Positions 1 through 8,206 of a stretch of DNA of 64,000 nt are shown here, piece by piece (position 1 is the first letter of the stretch; each line of letters starts with the position of its first letter). Both the position numbers and the translations under genes were made by a program. A model generated the notes under the pieces. That model had not been told where the DNA came from, ran no database searches, and saw nothing but the letters and a program-made list of their open reading frames with translations. Origin of the DNA: Saccharomonospora sp. CUA-673 (lineage in GTDB: Bacteria; Actinomycetota; Actinomycetes; Mycobacteriales; Pseudonocardiaceae); assembly GCF_001942305.1 (NCBI RefSeq), contig NZ_MKKE01000012.1:1-64000 (forward strand), in the 5' to 3' direction.

Positions 1-17
1 CGACCTAAAACCGAACC

Positions 18-100
18 ATCACACTCGCAAGTCAGGCGCAACCAAAAACCAAACCCGCCAAGCCAACCCCCGAAACCCTTGCGCCTGACTGCAGTGTGAT
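18..100. other. Long imperfect stem-loop with C/A-only loop
   Basis: Bases 18-41 and 79-100 form an inverted repeat of about 22 pairs: 8 outer pairs, 3 middle pairs and 11 inner pairs, with a two-base bulge on the left arm. The 37-base loop (42-78) is almost only A and C, so the minus strand carries runs of G separated by T. Bases 1-6 can also pair with 112-117, so the structure may continue past the left edge. No gene is evident in 1-330; a smaller hairpin (GGCGGC/GCCGCC) lies at 137-151. It could be a terminator, an RNA element or a mobile-element end. Confidence 0.6.
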
Positions 101-191
101 ACCCAAAAGCCGAGGTCGAGGGATGACACTTCCCAGGCGGCAACGCCGCCCAACATCCCGGAGGCCTGCCCGCCGGCGAGGCATCGTCACC

Positions 192-304
192 CCCACGTCA
201 CGAAACGCCGACACAGCAACGTGAATCGCCAACACAGCGACGCAGAACGCTAACACGGCGACGCGAGTTGCCAACACGGCGACGCGAACTGCTGACACGG
301 CGGG
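192..304 (-). repeat. 21-base tandem repeat array, 3' of the VWA gene
   Basis: About five degenerate units with exact 21-base spacing (unit starts at 207, 228, 249, 270 and 291, plus a partial copy before them). On the minus strand the core reads GTCGCCGTGTTGGCA. The array begins 27 bases after the stop codon of the upstream VWA gene, in the sense orientation of that transcript. The same unit recurs at 33834-33980. Because 21 is a multiple of three it reads through as a Val/Ala-rich heptapeptide, but I do not treat that as a gene. Confidence 0.8.
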
Positions 305-330
305 AAACACAAAACGGCCCCGCACAACCC

Positions 331-1764
331 CTATTCCGGCAGCAGCCGCCCAACAACCCGGGTCAACTGGCGAACATTCCGACACTCGAACATCGGCACA
401 ACCCGCGCATACCGATGAGCCTCGGAATCCCCACTACCCCAAGCCCCGGCCCCTTCGGGATTCAACCAGTAAACATGCCGTGCCCGATCAGCAATTTCCC
501 GCAGGGCGGGCAAATTGGGAGGAGCCCCGTTGGTCCGCCCGTCACCGAGAATCAACACGCTCGTCCGCGACCCGAGAGCATCGGACGAGCCGTCGACGAA
601 GGTCTGGAGTGCGCCGTCGTAGTCGCTGCTCATGCCCATGCGGGTGAGGTCGGCTTCGGCGTGGATGCGGGCGGCGAGGTTCTCGGGTTCGTCGCGGCCG
701 GCGCGGACGAGGTGGGTGATCTCGTCGGTGCGGCCGACGAAGGCGAAGCTGCGTACCTTGGAGAACTGGTCGCTGAGGGCCTGGGTCAGGAGGAGGGTGA
801 ATTGGGCGAAGCCGGCAACGGAGCCGGACATGTCGCACAGGAGCACGAGTTCGGGGCGGCCCGGGCGCCGCTTGCGCATGACGGGCCGCATGGGCACGCC
901 GCCGGTGGCGAGGGATCGGCGGACGGTGCGGCGTAGGTCGATCTGCCCGCGGGCGGCGCGGCGCCGCCGGGTCGCGAGTCGGCTGGCGAGTTTGCGGGAG
1001 AGGGGCCACACGGCGCGGCGGAGGTCGGCGAACTGGTCGGCGGTGGCGCTGGTGAAGGTGACGAGTTCGGTCTGCGGGGCGACGGCGTGGCGGGCGATGC
1101 GGTCGCGACCGCGCAGTTCGGCGGTGCGCCGGCGGGCCTCGTTGCGGACCTGGTCGGTGAACGCGGCGATCCCGGCCTCGGCCTCGCGTTCGGCCAACGC
1201 CGCGGACGCATCATCGCGGAACCCGGCACCGTCACCCTGCTCGCGGGTAGCGCGGATGGCCTCTCGCAGCCGCGCGCGCAGCGCCTGCGGCCGCACCTCG
1301 CTGAGGGTCTGATGTGCCGACCAGCCGCTCAACTGCGCCGAGCCCGTGCCGGACCCGGCTCCCGACCCGGAGTCTCCGGTGCGCGCCGCGCCGTACCCGC
1401 CGAACATGTCGACGCCCGCCGCCGCCAGCGCGCGCACCTGCGCGTCGTCGCCGGAGACGAGGGCGTCGAGCAGCGCGTCCCGTAGCTGCCGCGGCGTCTC
1501 GGGCCGCTGTTGGTCGGTTCCGGCCGTGGCGCCGTGGGCGGCGGGGAAGTAGACGTCGAAGACGCCGTCGAACACCGGGCGTTGCGCCGCGCCGCGCAGC
1601 ACGCTGGCCGCGAGCGCCTCCCTCAGCTGTTCCCGGTCGTCGAAGCCGATGAGTTCGGCGGCCGCGGCCGCGTCGACGGTCTCCCCGGTCCCGACGGCGA
1701 TGCCGTGTTCGCGCAGCGAGCGCACGAACTCGACGAGCCGGTCGGCGGCCGCGCGGGCGGTCAC
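331..1764 (-). CDS. VWA-domain protein, CoxE-like (477 aa)
   Basis: The C-terminal part, from about residue 304, is a von Willebrand factor A domain. It has the metal-binding MIDAS motif DMSGS at about 311-315 and a later LILGDG strand. The N-terminal half is charged and helical, as in CoxE-type proteins that partner MoxR ATPases. The GTG start at 1764 overlaps the stop of the ATPase gene (GTGA), indicating translational coupling. Such pairs are thought to act as chaperones that remodel or insert metal into target enzymes, but the target is not identifiable here. The reading frame stays open far upstream of 1764; that extension is a shadow of the ATPase gene. Confidence 0.85.
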   Translation of the reverse strand: MTARAAADRLVEFVRSLREHGIAVGTGETVDAAAAAELIGFDDREQLREALAASVLRGAAQRPVFDGVFDVYFPAAHGATAGTDQQRPETPRQLRDALLDALVSGDDAQVRALAAAGVDMFGGYGAARTGDSGSGAGSGTGSAQLSGWSAHQTLSEVRPQALRARLREAIRATREQGDGAGFRDDASAALAEREAEAGIAAFTDQVRNEARRRTAELRGRDRIARHAVAPQTELVTFTSATADQFADLRRAVWPLSRKLASRLATRRRRAARGQIDLRRTVRRSLATGGVPMRPVMRKRRPGRPELVLLCDMSGSVAGFAQFTLLLTQALSDQFSKVRSFAFVGRTDEITHLVRAGRDEPENLAARIHAEADLTRMGMSSDYDGALQTFVDGSSDALGSRTSVLILGDGRTNGAPPNLPALREIADRARHVYWLNPEGAGAWGSGDSEAHRYARVVPMFECRNVRQLTRVVGRLLPE

Positions 1765-2666
1765 GACACCGCACCCGCCGATTCGCCCGCGGGGGAGAGC
1801 ACCCGTTCGAGGCGCAGTTCGCTGAGCGCCTTCTGCTGGTCGGACTCGTACTTGAGGATCACGCCGAGCGTGGCGCGCACGACGTCCTCGTCGAGGCTGT
1901 CCGCACCGAGCGCCAGCAGTGTGCGGGCCCAGTCGACCGATTCGGCGATGGACGGCGCCTTGCGCAGTTCCAGTTCCCGCAGCGCGGCGATGACCCGCAC
2001 CAGCGAGGCCGCGAGTTCGCCGTCGAGCTCGGGCACGCGCAGCGTGACGATGTCGCGTTCGAGGTCGGCCGAGGGGAAGTCCAGGTGCAGGAACAGGCAG
2101 CGCCGTTTCAGCGCCTCGGAGAGCTCGCGCGTCGCGTTCGAGGTCAGCACCACGAGGGGAGTGCGCGTGGCGGTGATCGTGCCGAGCTCGGGCACGGTCA
2201 CCTGGAAGTCGCCCAACACCTCCAGCAGCAGCCCTTCGACCTCGACGTCGGCCTTGTCGATCTCGTCGATGAGCAGCACCGTCGGGTCGGGGTTGCGGAT
2301 CGCCGTCAGCAGTGGGCGCGAGAGCAGGAATTCCTCGCTGAACACGTGGTCGCGGGTGGCGTCCCAGTTCTCGTCCTTGGCCGCGGTGATGCGCAGCAGC
2401 TGGCTGGCGTGGTTCCACTCGTACAGCGCGCGCGACTCGTCGATGCCCTCGTAGCACTGCAGGCGGATCAGTTCGCTGCCCGTCGCCGCGGCCATGGCGC
2501 GCGCCAGTTCGGTCTTGCCCACGCCCGCGGGCCCTTCGACGAGCAGCGGCTTGCCGAGCCGGTCGGCCAGGAACACTGTCGTCGCGACGGCCGTGGAGGC
2601 CAGGTAGCCGGCCCCGGCGAGCCGCTCGACCACGTCGTCCACCGACTCGAACACCGCATCACTCAT
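1761..2666 (-). CDS. MoxR-family AAA+ ATPase (301 aa)
   Basis: A AAA+ ATPase with Walker A GPAGVGKT at residues 45-52, Walker B LLIDEID at about 131-137, and a sensor segment LTSNATRELSEALKRRC. The whole protein is the ATPase module, the usual size for the MoxR family. The ATG at 2666 begins MSDAVFESVDDVVERL. It overlaps the VWA gene by four bases, and MoxR/VWA pairs are a well-known two-gene chaperone unit. The frame remains open upstream into the methyltransferase gene, but homology clearly begins at this ATG. Confidence 0.9.
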   Translation of the reverse strand: MSDAVFESVDDVVERLAGAGYLASTAVATTVFLADRLGKPLLVEGPAGVGKTELARAMAAATGSELIRLQCYEGIDESRALYEWNHASQLLRITAAKDENWDATRDHVFSEEFLLSRPLLTAIRNPDPTVLLIDEIDKADVEVEGLLLEVLGDFQVTVPELGTITATRTPLVVLTSNATRELSEALKRRCLFLHLDFPSADLERDIVTLRVPELDGELAASLVRVIAALRELELRKAPSIAESVDWARTLLALGADSLDEDVVRATLGVILKYESDQQKALSELRLERVLSPAGESAGAVS

Positions 2667-2736
2667 GGGGGCATTGTCTCCTAAGCGGGCGCTCAGTCGC
2701 TGCCGAGTGAGAGAATTCATCCCGCCGGAGGCACGG

Positions 2737-3512
2737 TCACGGTGCCGGAGGAAGGGGAGCGGCGCCGATGACCGCAGTCGCGCCGAGCTCGTCGCACGTG
2801 TCGACGCGGGCATCGAGCCCTGCTTCGGCGAACGCCGCGACGGCGGCGTCGGCCTGGGCCTCGCCGGTCTCGCTGAGCAGGTGGCCGCCGGGGGACAGCC
2901 AGTCGGGCGCGCGCGGGTGACCCGGCGGAGCACCTCGAGGCCGTCACCGCCGCCGTCGAGCGACAGCGACGGTTCGTGGTCCCGCGCCTCCGGGGGCATC
3001 GCCGCGATGGCCGCCGTCGGCACGTACGGCACGTTCGCGACCACGACGTGGACCCTGCCGCGGAGCTCGGGCGGCAACGCGGCGAACAGGTCTCCCTCGT
3101 GGACGCGGCCGGGCAGGTTCCGGCGGGCGCACCGCACGGCGGCGGGGTCGAGGTCGGCAGCGTGCACCAGCGCGTCCGGCCGTTCGTGGACGAGCGCGGC
3201 GGCCACCGCCCCGGAACCGCAGCACAGGTCGACCGCGACTCCGCCGGGCGGCAGCAGCGCACGGGCCCGTTCGGCGAGGAACTCGGTCCGCCGGCGCGGC
3301 ACGAACACGCCCGGTTCGACGCCGATCCGCAGACCCCGGAACTCGGCCCACCCGAGCAGGTACTCGAGGGGTTCACCGGCGACGCGCCGGGCGATCAGGC
3401 GCTCCAGCTCGGCGGTCGCGCCGCCGGTCGCGTCGTCGAGCAGGGCCGCTTCCTGCTCGGCGAACACGCACCCGCCGGCACGCAACCCGCTCACGACCCA
3501 CGACTCCGCCAC
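2737..3512 (-). pseudogene. PrmC/HemK-like glutamine methyltransferase, one apparent frameshift
   Basis: Residues 1 to about 195 read as a SAM-dependent methyltransferase of the class that modifies glutamine in release factors. It has the SAM-binding segment DLCCGSGAVAAAL and the catalytic-loop motif NVPYVP, a variant of the usual NPPY. After LEVLRRVTRA (around 2904-2920) the homologous sequence continues in another frame as DWLSPGGHLLSETGEAQAD and ends at 2737 with APLPPAP. Adding one base in the GCGCGCGCCC tract restores one protein of about 258 residues. It is either a sequencing deletion or a recent mutation. A true PrmC normally lies beside prfA, so this is probably the PrmC-like paralogue. 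Confidence 0.7.
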
Positions 3513-3521
3513 CGCGCCAGG

Positions 3522-4454
3522 CTAGTGCGCGGCGCCGAACCTCGCGGTGAAGGCATGGCGACGGATGCGCTCGGCGGCGTCGTCACCGACGAGGTCGCGC
3601 GCCAGGTCGTACTCCCGGCTGAGCCGGGTGTTGCTGACCGACGGGTTGTCGGTGCACAGCGCGACCGGCACACCCGCGGCGACGAGTGCGCTCAGCTGGT
3701 GGTGCGCCCGGTCGGTGGCCGCCCCGGTCTGGACGTTGCTGGTGATCGCGACCTCGAGGGTGATGCCGTCGGCGGCGAGCCGGTCGAGCAGCCGGGGGTC
3801 CTCGGCCGAACGCACGCCGTGCCCGATGCGCCGGGGACGCAGGTGGCGCACGGCGTCCCACACGCTCTCGGGGCCGGCCGCCTCGCCGGCGTGGATGGTC
3901 ACGGGCACGCCCGCGTGGTGCGCGCGGTCGAACGCGGCGGCGAACCGGGCGACCGGGAAGCCCGCCTCGTCCCCGGCGAGGTCGACGCCGACGAGCCGGT
4001 CGGTGTGCCGGAGCAGGGCCGCCATCTGGTGGTCGGCCGCGTCGGGCCCCTCGTCACGCACGACGATGCCGATCAGTCCCACGTCGATGGGCAGCCCGTG
4101 GCTGGTGGCCGCGTCGGCGACGACGTCGACGACGGCATCGGCGTCGAGGCCGGTCATGCCGGCGACGAACCGCGGGCTGAAGCGGAGTTCGAGCGCGCCG
4201 AGTCCGTCGTCGCAGGCGTCGGCGATCGCCTCGCGGGTGATTCGTGCCCAGTCGGCGGCGCGCGTCGCGTGCCGGGCGGCGTTCTCGATCTTGGCGAGAT
4301 AGGGGAGCAGGTCGCCCTCGAGGCCGGCGACGAAATCGGTGCGCCGGGGCTGTGCGCCCGTGCGCAGGGCCAGTTCGTGGGCGGTGGACGGGCGGATCGA
4401 GCCTTCGAGGTGGCGGTGCAGATCGGCCAGGGGAGCGGTAGCGGTGTCGGACAT
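3522..4454 (-). CDS. add: Adenosine deaminase-family hydrolase (310 aa)
   Basis: A metal-dependent TIM-barrel deaminase converting adenosine, or a related 6-aminopurine nucleoside, to the inosine form. Visible motifs are the zinc ligands HRHLEGS near residue 14, the HAGEA motif, and TDNP near the C-terminus where many family members have TDDP. The TDN form also occurs in actinobacterial members, so activity is still likely, though the substrate is less certain. The ATG at 4454 follows a weak GAAGG. It ends 9 bases downstream of the methyltransferase start on the same strand. A possible short leader ORF and a hairpin lie upstream. Confidence 0.85.
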   Translation of the reverse strand: MSDTATAPLADLHRHLEGSIRPSTAHELALRTGAQPRRTDFVAGLEGDLLPYLAKIENAARHATRAADWARITREAIADACDDGLGALELRFSPRFVAGMTGLDADAVVDVVADAATSHGLPIDVGLIGIVVRDEGPDAADHQMAALLRHTDRLVGVDLAGDEAGFPVARFAAAFDRAHHAGVPVTIHAGEAAGPESVWDAVRHLRPRRIGHGVRSAEDPRLLDRLAADGITLEVAITSNVQTGAATDRAHHQLSALVAAGVPVALCTDNPSVSNTRLSREYDLARDLVGDDAAERIRRHAFTARFGAAH

Positions 4455-4491
4455 GGCAGGACCTTCGTTGGAGAGAGGCGGGAAGTGGACA

Positions 4492-4519
4492 CACGTCGGG
4501 CCCGGGGCCCGGGGACGTG
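4492..4519. other. GC-rich hairpin between short ORF and add
   Basis: CACGTC at 4492-4497 pairs with GACGTG at 4514-4519, enclosing a run of alternating GGG and CCC. It lies in the probable 5' untranslated region of the adenosine deaminase gene, just after the stop of the short ORF at 4522-4605. It could be an attenuator or just a stable spacer. Confidence 0.35.
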
Positions 4520-4521
4520 GG

Positions 4522-4605
4522 TCAGCCGCGAAGGTCCATGCGGTAGCTGTGGTCGCCGAAGACCGCGAACACGCGATCGGCGGAGGCGACCCGAGCAGCA
4601 CGCAT
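4522..4605 (-). CDS. Possible 27-residue leader peptide upstream of add
   Basis: A short open frame beginning with ATG at 4605 and ending with TGA at 4522. It reads MRAARVASADRV then FAVFGDHSYRMDLRG. A TACGAT hexamer lies 9 bases before the ATG, a spacing that would fit a leaderless transcript. I recognise no family. Its only support is position, the hexamer and the following hairpin; a chance frame in GC-rich DNA is possible. It is the only gene-like feature in the gap 4455-4765. Confidence 0.25.
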   Translation of the reverse strand: MRAARVASADRVFAVFGDHSYRMDLRG

Positions 4606-4765
4606 GCGCCGGATCGTAGAACGACGGGCGAGCGACGTTCAACCACCGCAGCCGGACGCTGCACCGGCCCGTTGACGCCCTTCGCGACCTGCGTCGACGC
4701 CGCTCCAACTGTGACTGGTGACCCACGTGCGAGCGGGTAAACCTACGGTTGCGTAGCCTGGCGGA

Positions 4766-5505
4766 GTGGCAGAGATCGTGTACCCGCCCGTTGTGCTGGC
4801 GGCCAAGACCATGTTCCGGGTGCTGGACAACCGACTGCGGGTGACGGGCACCGAACATGTCCCGCAGACGGGCGGCGCCGTGATCGCGTGCAATCACGTG
4901 AGCTACCTGGACTTCATCTTCTGCGGTCTTGGGGCGCAGCCGGCGAAGCGGCTGGTGCGGTTCATGGCCAAGAAGGAGATCTTCGACAACCGGATCGCCG
5001 GCCCGTTGATGCGGGGCATGCACCACATCTCCGTCGACCGCGCCGCGGGCAAGGCGCCTACGACGAGGCGGTCGAGCGGCTGCGCGCCGGCCAGGTCGTG
5101 GGCGTGTTCCCGGAGGCGACGATCAGCCGGTCGTTCACGGTCAAGCCCATCAAGTCGGGCGCCGTGCGCATGGCCGCCGAGGCCGGCGTCCCGGTCGTGC
5201 CGATGGCGCTGTGGGGCACGCACCGGCTCTGGACGAAGGGCCGCCCGCGCACGCTGACCAAGCGGCACGTGCCCGTCGACATCCACGCGGGCGAGCCGTT
5301 CCACCCGAGCCCGGACGACGACCCCGAGGCCCTGAGCGGCAAGCTGCGCACCCGGATGCAGGAGATCCTCGACGGCCTGCAGGCCAACTACCCGGAGCAG
5401 CCCGCCAACGAGGACGAACGCTGGTGGCTGCCGGCACACCTCGGCGGCACCGCGCCGACCCCCGAGGAAGCCGCCGCCCTCGACGCCCGCAGCAAGAAGG
5501 ACTGA
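4766..5505 (+). pseudogene. 1-acylglycerol-3-phosphate acyltransferase (PlsC family), one apparent frameshift
   Basis: Transfers an acyl chain to lysophosphatidic acid in membrane phospholipid synthesis. The acyltransferase motif NHVSYLD (H44, D49) is in the first frame. The substrate-binding motif FPEATISR and the rest of the domain, to the C-terminal LDARSKKD, are in another frame. The switch occurs near 5056 in AAGGCGCCTAC, where one added base gives the continuous KAAYDEAVERLRAG. The GTG start at 4766 is 6-7 bases after TAGCCT, so it is probably leaderless. The repaired protein of about 246 residues is the usual length, so I expect the gene to be functional. Confidence 0.8.
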
Positions 5506-5595
5506 CGCCGCCCCGCCGGGAGCGGGAAGCACGGGCTCGTCGTCGATGTCGCCCATCCGGTCGTGCGCAGGGGGAGCGATGCCTACGATCCGATC

Positions 5596-6387
5596 ATGGG
5601 CGCGCATCGTGGCGATCGCCCTCGGCCCGCGTCTCGGGTCGAGGCGGTGACGCTGCAGTTCCACCCCGATTGGCCGCACGGCGAGCGGAAGGTCATCCAG
5701 TCGCTCGCCGCGGACGGGGTGTACCGGTCGCAGTTCACGACCGGTGTCTCCAACGGTGGACTCACCGCGTTCCCGGGCGGGGACCGGTGGCGGTGGGAGA
5801 GCAGGCTGTTCGAGGGCCGCTACGACCACCGGCCCGCGGAGGAGCGCCCCGTGTACGGAGCCTGGAACCGCGGCGCTGATCCGTACGGTGGCGCGATCCG
5901 GTTCGGTTCGTCGTACCTGCGACTCGACCCCTCCGTGGTGGGCCGCGCGACGTTCTGTTTTCCGGACTCGGCATGGGAGCCGACCGCCATCGGTGACGTC
6001 ACGCTGCTGCCGGCGCTGTGCAGCATGGCCGACGAAGCGGAGCTGGACGACCTCGACAACGGCGTCGAAGCCCATGTGCACGGCGCCGTGACCCTCGACC
6101 GTGACGTCGACGCGATTGTCCTCGACCCGTGCTTCGCCCACACGGACGTCGAGGATGCGGCCACACGAACCGGCTGCCGTGTCGAGTTCCATGCGGGTTT
6201 CGTCGCGACGCCCGACGACTTCGACGAGACGTATCGCGGTGCGCACATCGTCGAGCTAGCCCGGGAACTGGGACACGTGCTCACCCCCGACGTCGTCGGT
6301 GACGCCGCCCGTCGCGGGGAACATCCGCGGCAGTGGATCAAACAGGTGTGGCACTGCCTGGCCCGGTTCGGCCGGGCACGCGAGTAG
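5596..6387 (+). CDS. DUF3626 protein (about 263 aa)
   Basis: The central segment QFHPDWP, GVYRSQFTTGVSNGGL and PGGDRWRWESRLFEGRY is characteristic of DUF3626 proteins of unknown function. The family tends to have conserved His, Asp and aromatic residues, but no activity is established to my knowledge. The start is uncertain. I chose the ATG at 5596, 6 bases after TACGAT. A GTG at 5563 is in frame, and an ATG at 5579 after a GGGGAG site is in a different frame and could be the real start if one base is missing here, as in nearby genes. The gene is in the plus-strand run after the acyltransferase. Confidence 0.7.
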   Translation: MGAHRGDRPRPASRVEAVTLQFHPDWPHGERKVIQSLAADGVYRSQFTTGVSNGGLTAFPGGDRWRWESRLFEGRYDHRPAEERPVYGAWNRGADPYGGAIRFGSSYLRLDPSVVGRATFCFPDSAWEPTAIGDVTLLPALCSMADEAELDDLDNGVEAHVHGAVTLDRDVDAIVLDPCFAHTDVEDAATRTGCRVEFHAGFVATPDDFDETYRGAHIVELARELGHVLTPDVVGDAARRGEHPRQWIKQVWHCLARFGRARE

Positions 6388-6426
6388 GAGAGTGGTCGCA
6401 TGCCCGGCGCTTGCCCCGCCGGGAGG

Positions 6427-7446
6427 TCAGCGGCGGCGCAGGGACGCGTCGAGCAGGGCGGGTGGTGTGTCGTTCTTCTCGTGTGCTGCCAGGTCCACGC
6501 CCGGTGGGACGATCTCGTCGATCGCGTCCAGCACATCGGCCGGCAGCGCGGTGTCGGAGGCGGCCAACTGCGAGGCGAGGTGATCCGGCGTTCGCGGTCC
6601 GATCAGGGCACTTGTCACGCCGGGGTGTGCGGTGACGAACCCCAGTGCGAGCTGGATCAGGGTCAGTCCCGACTCGTCGGCGAGGGCCGCGAGTTTCTCG
6701 ACGGCCTCCATCCTCACCTGGTTCGCCGGGTCCGACAGGTCGAAGCGTTGCGGCATGAAGCCCGAGCGGTGGGTCGAGACCTCGTGGTCACGCCGGACCG
6801 CTCCGGAGAGCCACCCCGAGGCGAGCGGGCTCCACACCAGCAGCCCGAGGTCGTACTCCTGCGCGACCGGCAGCACGTCGCGCTCGATGCCGCGCTGCAG
6901 CATCGAGTAGCTGGGCTGCTCGGTCACGAACCGGCGGGCGCCGGTGCGCGCCGCGGCCCACTGTGCCTGCACGATCCGGTAGGCGGGGTAGGTCGACGTG
7001 CCGAAGTGTCGAATCTTCCCCTCCCGCTGCAGGTCGGTGAGCGCGGCGAGGGTTTCCTCGTCGCTGGTCGCCGGGTCCCACCGGTGGATCTGGAAGAGGT
7101 CCACATGGTCGACCCCGAGGCGGCGCAGGCTGTCGTGCAGGGCGATGGCCAGCCAGCGTCGCGACGCGCCCCTCCTGCCGATGCCGTCGCCCATCGGCAG
7201 GCCGGCCTTGGTGGCCAACACGACCTCGTCCCGGCGTCCGGCCAGGGCTTTGCCGAGTAGCTCCTCGGACTGGCCCGCGCTGTACGCGTCAGCGGTGTCG
7301 ACCAGGTTGATTCCGGCCTCGAGCGCCGTGCCGACCAGGGCGTCGGCGTCGGCCTGGCCCGTGTCGCCGATCTTGCCGAAGTTCATCGTGCCCAGTGCCA
7401 ACGAGCTGACCTGGATGCCTGTGGTTCCGAGCGTGCGGTACTGCAT
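6427..7446 (-). CDS. Aldo/keto reductase (339 aa)
   Basis: An NADPH-dependent oxidoreductase of the aldo-keto reductase superfamily. It has the catalytic Asp-Tyr segment VDTADAYSAGQSEE, the Lys in LATKAG and the His in FQIHRWD, with the C-terminal cofactor segment ALIGPRTPDHL. Length is typical. The ATG at 7446 has a good GGGGAG site. It is transcribed divergently from a TetR regulator gene, and its promoter contains a palindromic site, so it is probably induced when the regulator binds a reactive carbonyl or other ligand. The substrate cannot be read from the sequence. Confidence 0.88.
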   Translation of the reverse strand: MQYRTLGTTGIQVSSLALGTMNFGKIGDTGQADADALVGTALEAGINLVDTADAYSAGQSEELLGKALAGRRDEVVLATKAGLPMGDGIGRRGASRRWLAIALHDSLRRLGVDHVDLFQIHRWDPATSDEETLAALTDLQREGKIRHFGTSTYPAYRIVQAQWAAARTGARRFVTEQPSYSMLQRGIERDVLPVAQEYDLGLLVWSPLASGWLSGAVRRDHEVSTHRSGFMPQRFDLSDPANQVRMEAVEKLAALADESGLTLIQLALGFVTAHPGVTSALIGPRTPDHLASQLAASDTALPADVLDAIDEIVPPGVDLAAHEKNDTPPALLDASLRRR

Positions 7447-7520
7447 GAGCGTTCTCCCCGTCGTTGCCGGTGCGGCGTGTGTCTGTGTGCTCTGCGGTGA
7501 TCGGTATGCCACCATGAATC

Positions 7521-7535
7521 CGGAACACTGTTCCG
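7521..7535. promoter_or_regulatory. Palindromic operator, upstream copy
   Basis: CGGAACACTGTTCCG is a perfect 15-base palindrome between the divergent aldo-keto reductase and TetR genes. A near-perfect second copy lies 26 bases away, centre to centre. This is probably a binding site for the adjacent TetR protein. Confidence 0.65.
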
Positions 7536-7540
7536 GAACG

Positions 7541-7569
7541 ACAATACGGAACACGGTTCCGCTTCACAA
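7541..7569 (-). promoter_or_regulatory. Promoter of the aldo-keto reductase gene with an operator in its spacer
   Basis: Read on the minus strand, TTGTGA (7569-7564) and TATTGT (7546-7541) make a good -35/-10 pair with a 17-base spacer. The spacer contains the palindrome CGGAACCGTGTTCCG (7561-7547), so a bound regulator would block RNA polymerase. The arrangement also covers the upstream region of the divergent regulator gene, implying autoregulation. Confidence 0.65.
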
Positions 7570-7580
7570 GGAGGACGTCC

Positions 7581-8180
7581 ATGCCCGCAGGCGACATTTC
7601 GTCGCAGGAGACGCAGGCGCGCGGCCGCCGCGTCGACGCGCGCCGCAACGAGAGGACTCTTCTCGACGCGGCCGCACGCGTGTTCGCGGACCAGGGGGTC
7701 GACGCGCCGGTGCGTCAGATTGCCACCGAGGCCGGGGTAGGCGTGGGAACGGTGTATCGCCACTTCCCGCAGCGGTCCGATCTCGTCATCGCCGTCTACC
7801 GGCACCAGGTCGACGCCTGCGTCGAACTCGGCGAACGGCTCCTGGACGGCGACTCCGCACCCTTGGCCGCGCTGGAGGAGTGGGTCGACGCGTTCGTCGA
7901 CTTCCTGGTCACCAAGCACGGCCTCGCCGCTGTGAGCGGAACGGAGAGCGATGAGGGAGGGCTTCACGCGTACTTCCTCGACCAGCTCCTGCCCGTGTGT
8001 GAACGACTCCTCGCAGCGGCACGTGATGCCGGCGACATCTCCGCCGGCATCGGCGCCTACGAACTCATGCGCGGCATCGGCAACCTCTGCCTGTTCGGCG
8101 GCGACGAGACCCGGTACGACGCACGCAAGCTCGCCCATCTCCTACTCGCGGGCGCGGTATCGATCTCAAAGCGCCACTGA
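7581..8180 (+). CDS. TetR-family transcriptional regulator (199 aa)
   Basis: A TetR regulator with the N-terminal helix-turn-helix at about residues 25-70 (ARVFADQGVDAPVRQIATEA, then GVGVGTVYRHFPQRSDL). A ligand-binding helical domain follows. A strong AAGGAGG site lies 7 bases before the ATG. Two palindromic sites precede it in the divergent promoter region. Most likely it represses the neighbouring aldo-keto reductase gene and itself. A homologous arrangement occurs at 34 kb with a different palindrome. Confidence 0.88.
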   Translation: MPAGDISSQETQARGRRVDARRNERTLLDAAARVFADQGVDAPVRQIATEAGVGVGTVYRHFPQRSDLVIAVYRHQVDACVELGERLLDGDSAPLAALEEWVDAFVDFLVTKHGLAAVSGTESDEGGLHAYFLDQLLPVCERLLAAARDAGDISAGIGAYELMRGIGNLCLFGGDETRYDARKLAHLLLAGAVSISKRH

Positions 8181-8206
8181 CCCGCCGCTGTTGGCAGACT
8201 GATCTC

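Noticed and set aside
32-385. Minus-strand frame of 117 codons at the left edge
   Set aside because: Its core is the 21-base repeat read as Val/Ala heptapeptides, and the rest has no homology; it overlaps the VWA gene end.
331-2457. One 708-codon frame covering the VWA protein and its upstream
   Set aside because: The upstream half is a shadow of the MoxR ATPase; the true start is at 1764.
5563-5600. A 16th missing base at the start of the DUF3626 gene
   Set aside because: The shift direction would fit, but the N-terminus of this family is too variable to be sure, so it was not counted.
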